Origin: Lepiota brunneoincarnata
Taxonomy: Eukaryota > Basidiomycota > Agaricomycetes > Agaricales > Agaricaceae
Direction: 5' to 3'
DNA: 64,000 bases
Assembly (NCBI GenBank): GCA_023014365.1
Contig: JAEBUN010000070.1
Location: 1-64,000, forward strand
The notes under the pieces are model-generated. The model was given only the letters and a program-made list of their open reading frames with translations, had not been told where the DNA came from and ran no database searches. Within the stretch, counting starts at the first letter, position 1. Every line of letters starts with the position of its first letter. Shown here piece by piece: positions 41,102-54,000 of the stretch. Position numbers and translations under genes: made by a program.

Positions 41102-42676
41102 GCCCACCCCACATGAACAAGATGGGTGAGGATCAACCCAGCATCCTCAGTGGACTTTTGGCAAATGCCACCTACCTGGTTGGGATGAAACACCCCCCAT
41201 TTGACACAATCAAACTGGAGGTGGTTGGAGATCATCTTCTCCACAAGCTTGCCCAACATGTTAAGAACCATGATCAGCTGGAAGGCCTTGGGCATAGAGT
41301 ATGAGGGCTTCCCCGGCTTAGGTATGACCACCAAGTTATACTCCTTGAAATAATCAGGCTAATGCCCTGCTGTCAGGCAGGCATTGGTGAGATCGACAAA
41401 CATGTGGCAGGACACCTGGTCTGCCACAATGTCCTTCAGGTATGACCATGTAACATGGTCGGGTCCTGGGGCAGTCTTCTTCACACAAGAACGCAGAGCG
41501 TCCTGAAGCTCCAAAGCCGAGAAAGGATACCATACCTGCACTGCCTGCGCAGGGAGAATGTCCAATACAGAGGAATCCACAGTGTGGCCAGAGGCTGCAT
41601 TGTAGGTCCTGTGAAGGGCATCCCAAAGGGAGTCCATATCATGACACGGCACTCCATTATGCTGGATTGCATCACATGTGGGGAGCTTGCACTGTTTGAC
41701 CCAGGCCATGAGGTCCTAGGGGCACTTGTTCACAGAAGCAATCTCCTCAATCTTCTCATCCAAGAACTTGTGTTTGATGGCCTTAACAACACGTTGGAAC
41801 TTGGACCATGTGTCCTCCAAAGGAGTTGTATGGTACGCCTGAATAGCAGCAGTGCACTCATCATTCCACCATGGATTAGAGCGCCCTACAATGAACACCT
41901 CCTCAGAGAAGGCATCCCAGGCCTGGGAGATGATGCGAGCTACAGCCAAAGCCGCAGACTCCACCTCTGCAGGGGTGTCCAAAGGCATCCACAAAGTGGC
42001 CAACCCTTCATATATCTGTGCTATGAACTTTGACTCCTCGTCGCTATCAGGCTTCAGAACTTGATGGATCACACGTCATAAAATGAGTGACCGGGAGAAC
42101 CAAAGTTAGAGGAGCGTGGTCCGAAGGACTGTACTTCTCAAGATTGATCAGAGGCCTGAGATCTGGATCTCAAGCCATTGGTAGGAAGATGAGATCAATC
42201 ACCAATGGTGACAGATTCACATCGTGCAGGAAGTGAGTTGGGCCTGGTACCACCGGTAATGCTAAATCAAGTCCTAGATCCATCCCAACCTCCAAAAGAG
42301 ATTGGGTGATCCTGGGATACAAGACCCGATTAGGATCCTATCACTCTGAGTAGCAATTGAAGTCGCCTGCCATGTAGGTCATGGCAGGCAGGGAATCCAC
42401 CAGCCCGCAAAGGGCCAAGATGGCAGTGTGTCGGTTATCAGAATAGATGTTCATAAGGTTATAGGTGTGTCCCCCCTGCCACATGGACCCAACCATAACA
42501 TTGCAATGGTTGACCAGGTCCCTACAAAGGGATGGCTGCAGCAACTTCAGCCTCAAGTGGATATAAGCCAACACCTGTGGAGATGAATTGCCTGGCTGAG
42601 GGTTCCAAATGCAAGTCCACTCCAGATGGAGTGGAGTGCCTACAACACCTTCACCATCCTTACAAACAGTAGAGGG
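41102..42676 (-). mobile_element. LINE-A copy Y, decayed (first part)
   Basis: Minus-strand LINE-A ORF2 with RT start (VVIPKPGKPSYSMPKAF, LTHLVHVGWA) at its low-coordinate end and endonuclease (SNPWWND, GDFNCYSE, WTCIWNPQPGNSS) at its high end. It has stops and frameshifts throughout and is strongly depleted in CpG compared with A1 or A3. LINE-B2 cuts it at 41101/41102 and Gy1 at 42677 (GAGGG duplication 42672-42676). It continues at 58864-58966. Confidence 0.87.
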
Positions 42677-43028
42677 TGTTACCATTTTCCCATTCACGCG
42701 CCTGTCCGTCTATTGTTGCTTATCACACATCACCGCCTGCAGTCAGAACCCAGTTATATCTATTTATCACATGTCACTGTCCATCTATAGTTAGTACTCC
42801 CTTGGCTTGTGACTCTCATCCATCCGCATGTGATTCTTTCCTTTATCACATGCCTGTTATCCCAGTAGTATATATAGACCTAAGTATTACTTGTAATCCT
42901 TAGCTTTGTCTTGTTATACACCATATTTGTTCCTGCTCTTTGGCATCACCTTAGACTTGCTTGCACTACTTAATGGTTAACTTGTTGTTAATCGCATTGA
43001 GCCTTGCAGATGCCTAACCAGTGTAACA
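42677..43028 (+). repeat. Gy1 5' LTR
   Basis: TGTTACCATTTTCCC to GTGTAACA, with a TATATA stretch at about 42869-42876 that could act as the promoter. Sequence from 43029 to about 43307 is untranslated leader; I could not identify a convincing tRNA primer binding site. Confidence 0.93.
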
Positions 43029-43307
43029 AAAGACAAAGCTACTTGTTGCCTCTCTTCTCTCTTCTCGCCCTCCTTGGTTTGCACAGTACCATTAACTGTG
43101 AGGTCTAGACAGAACTGTAATCTGTTGAGGATCATTACTTGTCTATTCAAGCGTCTGACACGGTCCTCACCCCAAAGAACTCTGGCTGTTGTTCTTCTGA
43201 ACCTTTGCACCCCAGTGTCTCTATAGGTTCTTGGATTCCTCGTTCATCTTGTCAAATGTCTTAGTGGATCTTAAATTCTCGGAGGTTCCTCTTTACTGGA
43301 AAAGACA

Positions 43308-44792
43308 TTGTTGCCCATCATAGGTAGTTACTTCAAAGCCAGGACAGACCATCCTAACTCTCGTATTTCCCAAACTGGTTCTGGATCTCCAGGACCCTCT
43401 CAATCGTCTATTACCCCACGTGCCGCCCCATCTACTCCTCACCCTACTCCTTCTTTTTGCATTCCTTTGTCTTCTCCTGAGTCTGACCAACCTATATACG
43501 CAACTCTGCCCAAACCAGTGGATACCACCCTTCAGGTAGCCACCCAGATTACCAAACCATCACCTGTTGAACCACCTCGACTCCCTTTTGGTCTGCTAGA
43601 AGCAACCACAAGTACAGAAGGTCCCCTACGTTTTCCTATCCGACAGATCGAACCCGGACACTACCAGCTCCCCCATAACCTACAACCCTTCCCACCACCT
43701 TCCCCTCCCTCTGAACTCATGCCCAAAATTATGGGAGACCCACCGGCTAACCAGCCACCATCCGGCCCACCAGGACTACCCAGAGGCCCGCCAGGACCAC
43801 CTGGACCACCACAAGGTCCACCTCATCCACTGTCACCACAACCACCACACAATGGTTACAAAGAATTATCATTTGAGAAACCGACACCATTCAGCAGCAA
43901 CCGCAAGAACTTCCAAGAGTTCATCAACTCCATAGCCTTATATCTCTATGGTAACGCCGACATCTATAACACTGATGACAAGAAAATTGTATTCTTTTTA
44001 TCCCTGCTTAAAACTGGCGAAGCCAGCAACTGGAAAAACCAGTACTTTCAGTTGAAGCAAATTTGGGGAGAATTCACCCCCGGATCGTATGACAAACTTG
44101 TCAAAGAGTTCACCGAAGCATTTTTGCCTGTCGACGTCCCTTCTCAAGCATTCCACGATCTCAACACCCTTCACCAGAGATCCCAAAATGTCGAAGATGT
44201 CATCGCAGAGTTCAAGACTCTCATCCACTGTTCAGGACTCACCGAAGACTGCACCCTCATAGAAAAATTCCAAAATGTTATCAACCGGAACCTTGCCTAT
44301 AAAATTCTTACCGATTCAAACCCACCCAACACCATAAACAAATGGTACCACCGCGCTATCCAGATCGACCACAACTGGCGCACCACTTCCACAATCCTCG
44401 GACCATGTCCAGGATTCCATCCACGTCCCGCTCCTGCTAATAACTACCGCTGTACGCAACAACCATATTGTCAACCACAACAACAATCATCCTACACTGG
44501 ACCAAACCGCCATTACCAATTCTGCCCATCACATGATCCGAACGCTATGGAGATTGACAACATGTACCTTAATGAAGGTCCCAAATATTACCCTTCTTTT
44601 AATATCCCTGGTGATCTGCACCCCAATCAAGAAGAAGCCAAAGAAGACCAACTGGATCATTTCCCCCACAATGATGACATCGATATCAACGTTGTCTTTA
44701 CACCTGAAGAGAAATGCGCCTACGGGAAAGGCTTGTGTTTCCGCTGCTTCAAACCCGGCCACATCTCTCGCATGTGCCCTAACATTGCCTGA
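43308..44792 (+). pseudogene. Gy1 gag
   Basis: The frame is open for 494 codons. It has a Pro-rich N-terminal third with a collagen-like PPGLPRGPPGPPGPPQGPP stretch, then a capsid-like retrotransposon gag domain (SNRKNFQEFINSIALYLYG, FLSLLKTGEASNWKNQYF, FTEAFLPVDVPSQAFHDL). It ends with a C-terminal zinc knuckle CFRCFKPGHISRMC (CX2CX4HX4C). No in-frame ATG lies near the 5' end (the frame opens at TTG), so the original start may be lost. It ends at a TGA just after the knuckle, where other fungal elements usually read on toward protease. Confidence 0.85.
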
Positions 44793-45467
44793 CTGCAACT
44801 GAAAATCGATAAAGCAACCAATATACGAAATGCATCCCTTAAAATCCGTTCTATTATTGAATCTATTCCCGAAACCAAAGCTGTTGAAGTCTATGAGACT
44901 TGGTCCAAAGACCCAACTATGCAACCGTTTGCAAATTTTTGATTTGGAGGTTCTGTTTGACGCCAGCCCCTCCCAGTTCCCCTCTCTCTTGTAATGTTGT
45001 AACTCTCACATCTACCTCAAACAATAAATCCATATATCTTCCTTTAAAGGTGCAGAGCCTGAGAGAACAGAAAGATGTCCTGCTTATCACCCTCCTTGAC
45101 TCTGAAGCTCAAGGGAACTTCATATCAGACGACTTCATCACCGAGCACCATTTATGGAAGCAAGAACTTCCTTGAGCAATTAACATGCGCAATTTTGATG
45201 GATCGAACAATTTAAACAGAATGATTACCCATTATTCTACCTTCCACACAATAATTGATGGTCAATTAACTCCCATCACCGCCTATATCGCAGCAACAGG
45301 ATTGAAACCAATGGTCCTTGGTTTCCCATGGCTTAACAAAGTCAACCTGAAGATTGATTGGAAACACTGTACATTCCAATGGAGAAAAGAGAAGAAGCAT
45401 AACCACCACCCCGAGTACTTAGCGTACAAGAACCGTCTGATCAATATTGCTACCCTCGCTATGGACT
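44793..45467 (+). pseudogene. Gy1 protease region
   Basis: LLITLLDSEAQGNFISDDFI is the aspartic protease active site; the usual DSGA reads DSEA, so it is probably inactive. After a TGA the frame continues with PMVLGFPWLNKVNLKIDW, the conserved block after the protease flap. The region ends at the GGACT target duplication of the solo Gy2 LTR (45463-45467). Confidence 0.83.
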
Positions 45468-46132
45468 TGTCATATCCACACCAAACCTAGAGCTTAACCA
45501 TTAGGCTTCGGCTTCTCGACTCCACGTGTGCTCCACACGACAACCCTATGCCCTCCGACTCGGCCCTGACTGGCTCCGACCGCAACCCTTCGCCCCGATC
45601 ACGCGACCTACCTCTACACGTGCCACGACCACCTGACCCTCGGTGCTCCCATTGTCCAGTTCTCCATTCTCCGTCCGTAATCAGAATACGTTACCAGTCT
45701 CCATACCCGTACCGGTCTCCATTCCATTCGAAATTATTCGTAATCCGCTTGTAACCATATGGGTCTCCGCTTCGCTCCGCACGTAGTCAGTACGAGTCAT
45801 CATTCGTCGAGCTAGTAGTATATATATACCGTAGGCACTTGGCTTGTACTCCTCAGTCTGATAATCGAATCGAGCAGCGGACCAGCTCCCTGTTCCATAT
45901 CCTCTCCTCTCTTCTGCCTCGTTCCGCTTCGGCTCCGACTTCCTGAAATACGGACTAGGACAGTAGGAGGGCACAGCACATAAGCTGAGGCTGCAAGTCC
46001 AACCCCCCGCCCGACGTACTCCGCCTCGGTCCCGAAGTCTACGTACTGACTTCGCCCTGTCCCCCGGTTACCTTATACCAAGGATACCACCCCGACCCTC
46101 CGCTTCGGTCCCGACCCGCACCGGCTCTAACA
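45468..46132 (+). mobile_element. Solo LTR of the Gy2 family
   Basis: A 665-bp unit TGTCATATCC...GGCTCTAACA is flanked by GGACT (45463-45467, 46133-46137). It aligns along its length to the 660-bp Gy2 LTRs but is more diverged. It sits between the Gy1 protease and RT. Confidence 0.92.
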
Positions 46133-47549
46133 GGACTGATTAAATGCATTCGACCCTGAAGGAAAGTTTTCCTACACCCTACACGAACCAATCTATGAAC
46201 CTCTCCTTGTTGAGGACTACAAAGAGTTCTCTCTCAAGTCTGAGATGCATCAGATCATTAGTACGCCCGCTGAACTCACTCACGTTGAGCTTGAGATCAA
46301 CCGAACCAGTCAGGCTACAGAACTTGCGATTAAACACAGAGACAAAAAGGTCAATGACCCTGCCGTTAAAGTTTCACACTGATTCCACTGATGGTTGAGT
46401 CGTTTCAGCAAGAAAGCTGCTGAATGATTCCCTCCCTGACGATCTTACAACCATGCAATTGAATTAAAACCCAAATTCAAACCCATTGCCATGAAAGCTT
46501 ACAAGCTTTCCCCAAATCAAGACAACTCTTTGAAAGAGTTCATTTCCGATAACCTTCGTAAAGGTTATATCCACCTGTTGAAATCTCCGATGGCCTCCCC
46601 GTACTTCTTCGTTGACAAGAAGGATGGCTCACTCTGCCCCTGCCAAGACTACTGCTATGTCAATAAGCATATGGTCAAGAACGCATACCGAATCCCAATG
46701 GTTATGGAGATTATGGATAAACTCAAAGGAGCCCATATATTCTCCAAACTAGACATCCATGCTGGATACAACAACATTTGTATCAAGAAAGAAGACGAAT
46801 GGAAAGGTGCATTCAACACTCTGCTTGGACTATTCAAACCAACTGTCATGTTCTTCGGAATGTGCAACTCCCCCATGATCTTCCAGGCATTTATGGACAA
46901 CATCTTAGCGTCCCTGATCCACAAAGGAGGAATCGTCGTTTACATGGACGATATACTCATCTTCGCTCGCGACCAGGAAGAACATGACCGCATTATGGAA
47001 GAAGTTCTCAAGTGTTTGGCCCTGAACAATATCTATCTCAAAACTGAGAAATGCAAATTCTACCGCAATCGTATGGAATACCTTGGCATGATTATCACGC
47101 CTGATAAAATTGAGATGGACCCCATTAAATTAGCCGGAATCGCCCAATGGCCCATCCTAAAATGTACCAAAGATGTCCGCAAGTTTATAGGATTCTGTAA
47201 CTTCTACTGGAAGTTCATCCACAGATATTCCGCTATCACCTGACCTCTTAATGCCCTCATGTCGACCAAACATCTATTTGAGTGGACCAACAAATGCAGA
47301 GACTCATTCGATGCTTTGAAACTTCAATTTTCAAAGCAACCCATGCTTACGATGCCTGACCAATCAAAACCGTTCGAAATTGAATGCAACGCTTCAAAAT
47401 ACGCTACCGGAGCCATACTTTACCAAGCCGACATTAATAACCAACACCACCCAGTGGCTTTCCTATCGAAGACCCTTATGCCTGCTGAACGAAACTATGA
47501 TATTTACGACCGCGAATTACTTGCCATTATCCATGCCCTCGGAGAATAG
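46133..47549 (+). pseudogene. Gy1 reverse transcriptase and RNase H start
   Basis: 46138-46490 holds the decayed linker (FSKKAAE, HAIELKPKFKPIAM) with several TGA codons. RT is open 46491-47243: SPYFFVDKKDGSL, KLDIHAGYNNI (catalytic Asp) and VVYMDDILIF (YMDD), ending in a TGA where Arg is likely. RNase H starts at 47259 with [17 protein letters not shown]; the usual catalytic Asp (TDAS) is Asn. [12 protein letters not shown] is followed by a TAG (Trp expected). Confidence 0.88.
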
Positions 47550-48941
47550 CATCACTATCTAGAAGGAGGACCCTTCCCTGTTAAAGTTTGTACCGATCAC
47601 CAGAACCTTACTTATTGGAAGAAACTGCAGGACATAAACCGACGCCAGGCCTGCTGGCATCAATTCCTCTCCCACTTCAATCTCCAAATCGAGCATGTAC
47701 CTGGTACAAAAATACCTGCCACTGACGCTCTCTCCCAACATCCTGATCATATCCCTGACAAAGACAACAAATCCATAACGGTATTACCTGAGACTATATT
47801 CGTCAACACTGTCAACCAAGAAACCCATGACAATATACTTCGTCATAATAATTATGACCTGCATACTACCGAACAAATCGCTGCCCTTATGACCACCCCA
47901 TATGTTCCAATGGATTCCTGATACTCTGTAACTTGAGCCCTGAAAGGTCTAATTGTTACCTATGATGGTAGAACCGTTCCACCGGAAGACCTCAAACTCC
48001 GCTGACGTATCATATGGAAATATCATAATTCCCCCACTGCAGGTCACCCCGGCATCGATGTGACCCTTCACACATTGGAGTGTGATTTCTACTGGCCTGG
48101 TATAGCCGGTTTCACACATGATTATGTCAAAGGATGCGCCAACTGTCAACAGTTTAAAATTAACTGACACCCTGCTAAGCCTGCCTTTACCTCTATTCCG
48201 GCGCCTGAATCAAACTGCCCATTCACTCAGATTGCGATGGATCTCATCACCAACCTCCCTCTCTCCGCAGGTTTTGACTTGATCTTGTCCATTGTGGACC
48301 ATGGACTCTCGAAGGGGGTAATTCTCACTGCTACCAACAAAACAGCAACTGCCAATGACATAGCCAACATCATCCTCAACAAGGTTTACCCGTGTTATGG
48401 CCTACCCGAACGTATCATATCCAACCGTGACCTACACTTTACCGTGCATTCATTCCAGAAATTGCTAGAATGACTCAAAATAACCTCTGCAATGACCACG
48501 GCCTACCACCCCAAAGCAGATGGAGCAACCAAACGTTCTCATCAGGAGACTCAAGCGTATCTTTCTATTTTCTGCTCACATCACCCCGAAAACTGGTCAC
48601 AAGCCCTACCACTCCTCAAGTTCGCATACAATAGCTGACCGCACGCCCTACGAAAACAAACACCATTTGAAATTATTATGGGAATACAACCGAAAGTACT
48701 TCCCACAATTCTCCTTGAAACCAAATCCCCCACCATAAATAACCGCATGGAACTAATCAATTTATACCGCCAAAATGCTAAAGTCACACACGAGACTGCC
48801 ATGAAACACATGGAAAACTGACGTCAATCAAAGTTCACCCCGTTCCATGAAAACCAAATGGTTTGGCTTGATGCCCGGAACTTAAATACCCTGTATGTCA
48901 TGCGCAAAATGGCCCACAAATGTCTCGGACCATTCCGTATC
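47550..48941 (+). pseudogene. Gy1 RNase H end and integrase
   Basis: The RNase H end reads VCTDHQNLTYW and INRRQACWHQFLS. The integrase zinc domain (YHNSPTAGHPGIDVTL...CANCQQFK) and core (AMDLITNLPLSAGFD with catalytic Asp; ERIISNRDLHFT; TTAYHPKADGATKRSHQE, where the usual catalytic Glu of ATER is Lys) follow, then FTPFHENQMVWLDARNL. Six or more TGA codons interrupt it. The right edge GTATC (48937-48941) is the Gy2 target duplication; the reading resumes at 56821. Confidence 0.87.
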
Positions 48942-49601
48942 TGTCATATCCATGCCAACTCAGAGTCTAATCACTTAAACTTCGGCTTCTCGATTCCACG
49001 TGTGCTCCACACAACAACCCTCTGCCCTCCGACTCAGCCCCGACTTGCTCCAACCGCAACCCACCGCCCCGATCACACGACCACCTCCACACGTGCCGTG
49101 GTCACCTGACCCTTGGTGTCTCTAGTTCCAGTCTCCATTTCCCGTCTGTAGTCACGATACGTTATCGGTCTCTATACCTGTACCGGTTTCCATTCCATTC
49201 GTAATCTGTTCGTAATCCGTTGTAACTATATCGGCCTCTGCTTCGCTCCGCACGTAATCAGTACGAGTCATAGTTCGTAAGGCCAGTAGTATATATACTG
49301 TAGGTACTTGGCTTGTACTCCTCAGTCTGATAATCGAATCAAGCAGCGGACCAGCTCCCTGTTCTCTATCCTCTCCTCTCTTCTGCCTCGCTCCGCTTCG
49401 GCCCCGACTTCCTGAAATACGGACTAGGACAGTAGGAGGGCACAGCACATACGCTGAGGCCGCAAGTCCAACCCCCCGCCCGACGTACTCCGCCTCGGTC
49501 CCAAAGTCTACATACTGACTTCACCCTGTCCCCCGGTTACCTCATATCAAGGTTACCACCCCGACCCTCCGCCTCGGTCCTGACCCGCACCGGCTCTAAC
49601 A
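48942..49601 (+). repeat. Gy2 5' LTR
   Basis: TGTCATATCC to CTCTAACA, with a TATATATA stretch at about 49289-49296. GTATTATCAGACTCC follows directly; it may be the primer binding site but I cannot assign the tRNA. Confidence 0.93.
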
Positions 49602-49656
49602 GTATTATCAGACTCCACACTCCTCCTGTCCATCACATTTCTGATCCCTTCTAACC

Positions 49657-51063
49657 ATGGTCTCTCGAACAGTCACCCGTACCCGCACTCTCGTGTCCCC
49701 GGCTGTTCGCCGTAGTAGACGTGTCGCTCGACAACCCCTTTCCAAAGAACTGCAACCCAACTCCCCGAGGGCTCCTCGCTCTCGTCTACAATCGGTCGCA
49801 CCATCGACTCCCGACCGCTTCTCTGAAGATATCCAACCTTCATTATTTCGGACTCCCGACGGTCCCGATGAGGGCCCCGACCCCAATCCTGATTCCAGTG
49901 ACCCTAGTGATCCCGACGACAATCCTGACAATGGGGACGGGCCCCCGGATGACAACGAACCATCAGACAACGGCGACAACAACAACAACGTTCCACCTGG
50001 CAACACCCGAGACGATCATGACAGACTCCTACTCCAAGTCTTCCAACGCATAGCCAATCAAATGGACGGCCGTGGGAACTCTCAAGCCCCACAGCCCCCT
50101 CAATCTCCCCGTACCAAAGCTCGTGAACCTGACATCTTTACAGGTTCCGACCCCGCCAAACTCAAACCCTTCCTCTTCCAATGTTGGCTCTATTTCCATA
50201 CTAACCCGGCCCAGTTCGCTATCCCCGCCACCAAGGTCAACTTCGCATTGACATACCTCACAGGCGTGGCACAGCAACACTTCGAAATTGGCCTCGACGA
50301 GGCCGACAACCACGGAATAATACACGACTGGATCGAGGACTGGGACCAGTTCACCCTGGAACTGCAGACCAATTTTGGTCCCGTGGATCTGACCGGAGAA
50401 GCTGCTGAGCAGCTCGACTCCCTCTGAATGCGCTACAATGAGAAGATCGCCGTCTACAACGTCAACTTTCTCTGCCTAGCTGGCCAACTCCGTTGGGGCG
50501 ACGAAGTATTTTGTCACCGCTACTACAAAGGCCTCCCCGACCGCATCCAGGACATCCTGTCCAATTGGCCCAACGGCAAACCTGACACCTTGATTGAAAT
50601 GCGGGCAGCAGCGATGAAGATCGACGCCCGCTATTGGGAGCGCCAACGCGAGAAGGCCCACGCCAAAGCCACTTCGGACCTGACCGCCTCTAGGAAACCT
50701 GGGGGCAATCCATCCCCATCCACCTCGTCCAACACCCAACCTGCCGCCAAACCTGTCAACAGTAACAACAAAGGCAGCACCCCCAACAACAACAACTTCA
50801 AGGGTAATCCGCCCAACCCGTCCACCGGTCAGAAATCGGCCCCGCCCAAATCCGACCTTGCTAGTAAACTTGGTAAGGATGGTAAATTAACCCCCGAGGA
50901 ACGTCAACGACGTTTCGACAATAACCTCTGCCTTGTCTGCGCAGATCCCAATCACAGGGCTGCCAACTGCGACAAGAAGAAATTCCCTGATGCCAAGGCT
51001 AAAGGCCGACAGGCTCAGCTCCCCGAGACAGACGCACCGACTCTCCCAAGCTCAGAAAAATAG
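49657..51063 (+). pseudogene. Gy2 gag
   Basis: The ATG at 49657 has a good context (TAACCATGG). The N-terminus is basic and Ser/Pro-rich, then a Pro/Asp/Asn-rich stretch. The capsid-like domain (FTGSDPAKLKPFLFQCWLYF, FALTYLTGVAQQHFEIGL, YNEKIAVYNVNFLCLAGQL, RYYKGLPDRIQDIL) follows, then an Asn/Pro-rich linker and a zinc knuckle CLVCADPNHRAANC (CX2CX4HX4C). One TGA at 50425-50427 interrupts an otherwise open 469-codon frame. It ends at TAG 51061-51063 straight after five As, where the -1 frame of pol is open. Confidence 0.88.
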
Positions 51064-54000
51064 TTGGCGGTCCTCAGGCCTCTGCACAGACTGAGGATCG
51101 CATTGAACTCTGCTGTGCTCCAGAGAGTTTCCGTCTCAATGCATCTGCTCTTTCCGACCCAAACTCTTTTCACATTACATTAACTTCTCCTTTAGTTACT
51201 TCTTTATCTTCTGTTTCCGCTTCCGTACTCTCCGATTTGGACCCGCTTTCTACAACGAACAATGTAGTTAGTTCTGATTTCTCTTCTCTTTCTCCTTTCA
51301 AAGCTCTTGTTGATAGTGGTTCTACTCACTGTTTTGTGGACTCATCTTTTGTTCGTTCTCATAGTATTCCAACCTCGTCCATCCTGGGTATTGAACTTCG
51401 GTTATTTGATGGGACCTCAAATGCCTACATTACGGAGCTTGTGCAACTGCCTGTATCCTTCCCCTCCGGTGAATCTATCATTTTGGACACTTATGTCACC
51501 CGGCTCGACTCTTCCTGTTCTGTGGTCTTAGGACACAACTGGCTCACCCGCTACAATCCGTTGATTGACTGGGCATTGGGCAGTATTACTTTCCGGCCAT
51601 CCCTACTCGAGAATCCTGCTTCCGTCTCTACCTGCGTCGCACCCGCATCGGCCCCGCCTATGGCCAACCCTGACACTCCTGACCTAGGTTCACCACCCCT
51701 GTCCGGGATCTCGTCCCAATCTGTCCCCCTTGCGAAACCGCACATATCCCTGATAAACGCTCCTGCCTTTATCTGCGCTGCCAAGCTCCCTGGCTCCCAA
51801 CAATTCTGAATTAACCTCTCCACTGCCTCCGCATCGGCCGCATCTTCTTTTGTCTCCGATGACCCGGCTGACCTCTCGTCCATCCCCAAGGAATACCACG
51901 AGTTCGCAGATGTTTTCAGTAAATCGCGTGCTGACACACTCGCTCCACACCGCCCTTACAACCTCCAGATTAACCTAGAGGATGGCGGTCAGCCTCCGGT
52001 CGGTACCATTTATTCCCTTTCACAATCAGAGCTTGGAGCTCTACGTGATTTTATTGACAAACATTTGTCCATTGGTTTCATTCACCCTTCCACTTCTCCT
52101 CATGGAGCCCCGGTCCTCTTCGTCAAGAAAAAGGACGGCTCCCTCCACTTATGTGTTGATTTTAGAGGTCTCAACCGTATTACCAAGAAGGACCACTACC
52201 CCCTTCCGCTCATCTCTGACCTCTTAGACTCTCCTCGCAAAGCCCGCGTATATACCAAAATCGACCTCCGTCACGCTTACCATCTTGTCTGCATTACTGA
52301 CGGCGACAAATGGAAGACTGCCTTTCGGACCCGCTACGGCTCCTTCGAATGGATGGTTATGCCTTTCGGCCTCACCAACGCCCCTGCCACTTTCCAGCGG
52401 TTCATGAACGATATATTCAAGGACATGCTCGACGTCTGTGTTACCATCTATCTTGACGATATCCTGATATACTCCGACAATCATAGCATCCATCGTGGCC
52501 AAGTCAAGGAGGTCCTCAAGCGGCTCCAACAACACGGTCTATACACCCGCCCCGACAAATGCCAGTTCCACTCTGACACAGTGGAATATCTCGGCTACAT
52601 TCTTTCCCCCGACGGTCTCCGAATGGACCAATCTAAGGTCAAGACCATCCAGGAGTGGCCTGAACCCAAGAAAGTCAAGGACATCCAGTCCTTCTTAGGT
52701 TTCGCCAATTTCTATCGTCGCTTCATTCACGGTTACTCCGACATCGTCGTTCCGCTCACTCGCCTCACCTGCAAAGACGTGAAATGGAATTTCACTAACG
52801 AATGTCGCGAAGCCTTCAGTTCCCTGAAAGAAGCATTCATATCCACCCCCGTCCTCACTCCTTGGACCCCCGATGCTCAGATCATTGTTGAGACCGACGC
52901 CTCCGACTACGCCCTTGCGGCCATCCTCTCTATCATTGCCGATGATGGTGAGGTTCACCCTGTTGCATTCCATTCCCGCACCTTTAACACGGCCGAACTT
53001 AATTATGACACCCACGACAAGGAACTCCTGGCGATATTCAAGGCTTTCCGTATCTGGCGGCACTATCTTGAGGGTGCCCCTCTTACTATTGATGTAGTCA
53101 CCGACCACAAAAACCTCAAGTACTTCTGCACCACCAAGATCCTTACTCGCCGCCAAGCTCGTTGGTCCGAGTTCCTATCCCAATTCCACCTCGTCATCCG
53201 GTTCCGACCTGGCCGCCTCGGCACCAAGCCTGATGCCCTAACTAGACGATGGGACGTCTACCCTAAAGGGGGGAATAGCGACTATGCATCAGTCAACCCG
53301 CACAATTTCCGGCCCGTATTCACCCACGAGCAGCTCGCAGCCTCTGTCCGTGCCACCACTCTTTACGCCCCTTCCCTTCGCGCCGCTGTAGTCATGGATC
53401 TCGACCAGCTACACCGCGATATCCTCGCCACCCTACCAGTGGATCCGACCGCCTCCACCCACCTTGCTAGCCCAGAAGGCCGTTGGTCAGTTAATGATAA
53501 AGGTTTCCTCCTCTTAGACGACAGAATCTACGTCCCTGACGCCGACAATCTCCAACTTTGGGTCCTCCAGTACAAGCACGATCATGTCCTAGCCGGCCAC
53601 TTTGGTCAGAATAAAACGCTGGAACTCATCCGGCGTGAATACACCTGGCCTAGTGTCCGCACCTTCATCAAAGATTTCTGTAAGTCTTGTGTCACCTGTA
53701 TGAGGTCTAAACCCCAGCACCACCGCCCCTATGGTCTCCTCAAGCAACTCCCCATCCCTGAACGCCCGTGGAATTCAATCTCCATGGACTTCATCGGAAA
53801 ACTCCCTGCCTCCTCCGGCTACGATGCCATCCTAGTAATAGTCGACAGACTCACCAAGCAATCCTTATTCATCCCCACCTACGATACCGTCACTTCCTCC
53901 GACCTTGCCTGCCTATTCGTCCTCCACGTCTTCTCCAAGCACAGCGTACCCGAACATGTTACCTCTGACTGCGGCTCCAAATTCGTCTCCCACTTCTTCC

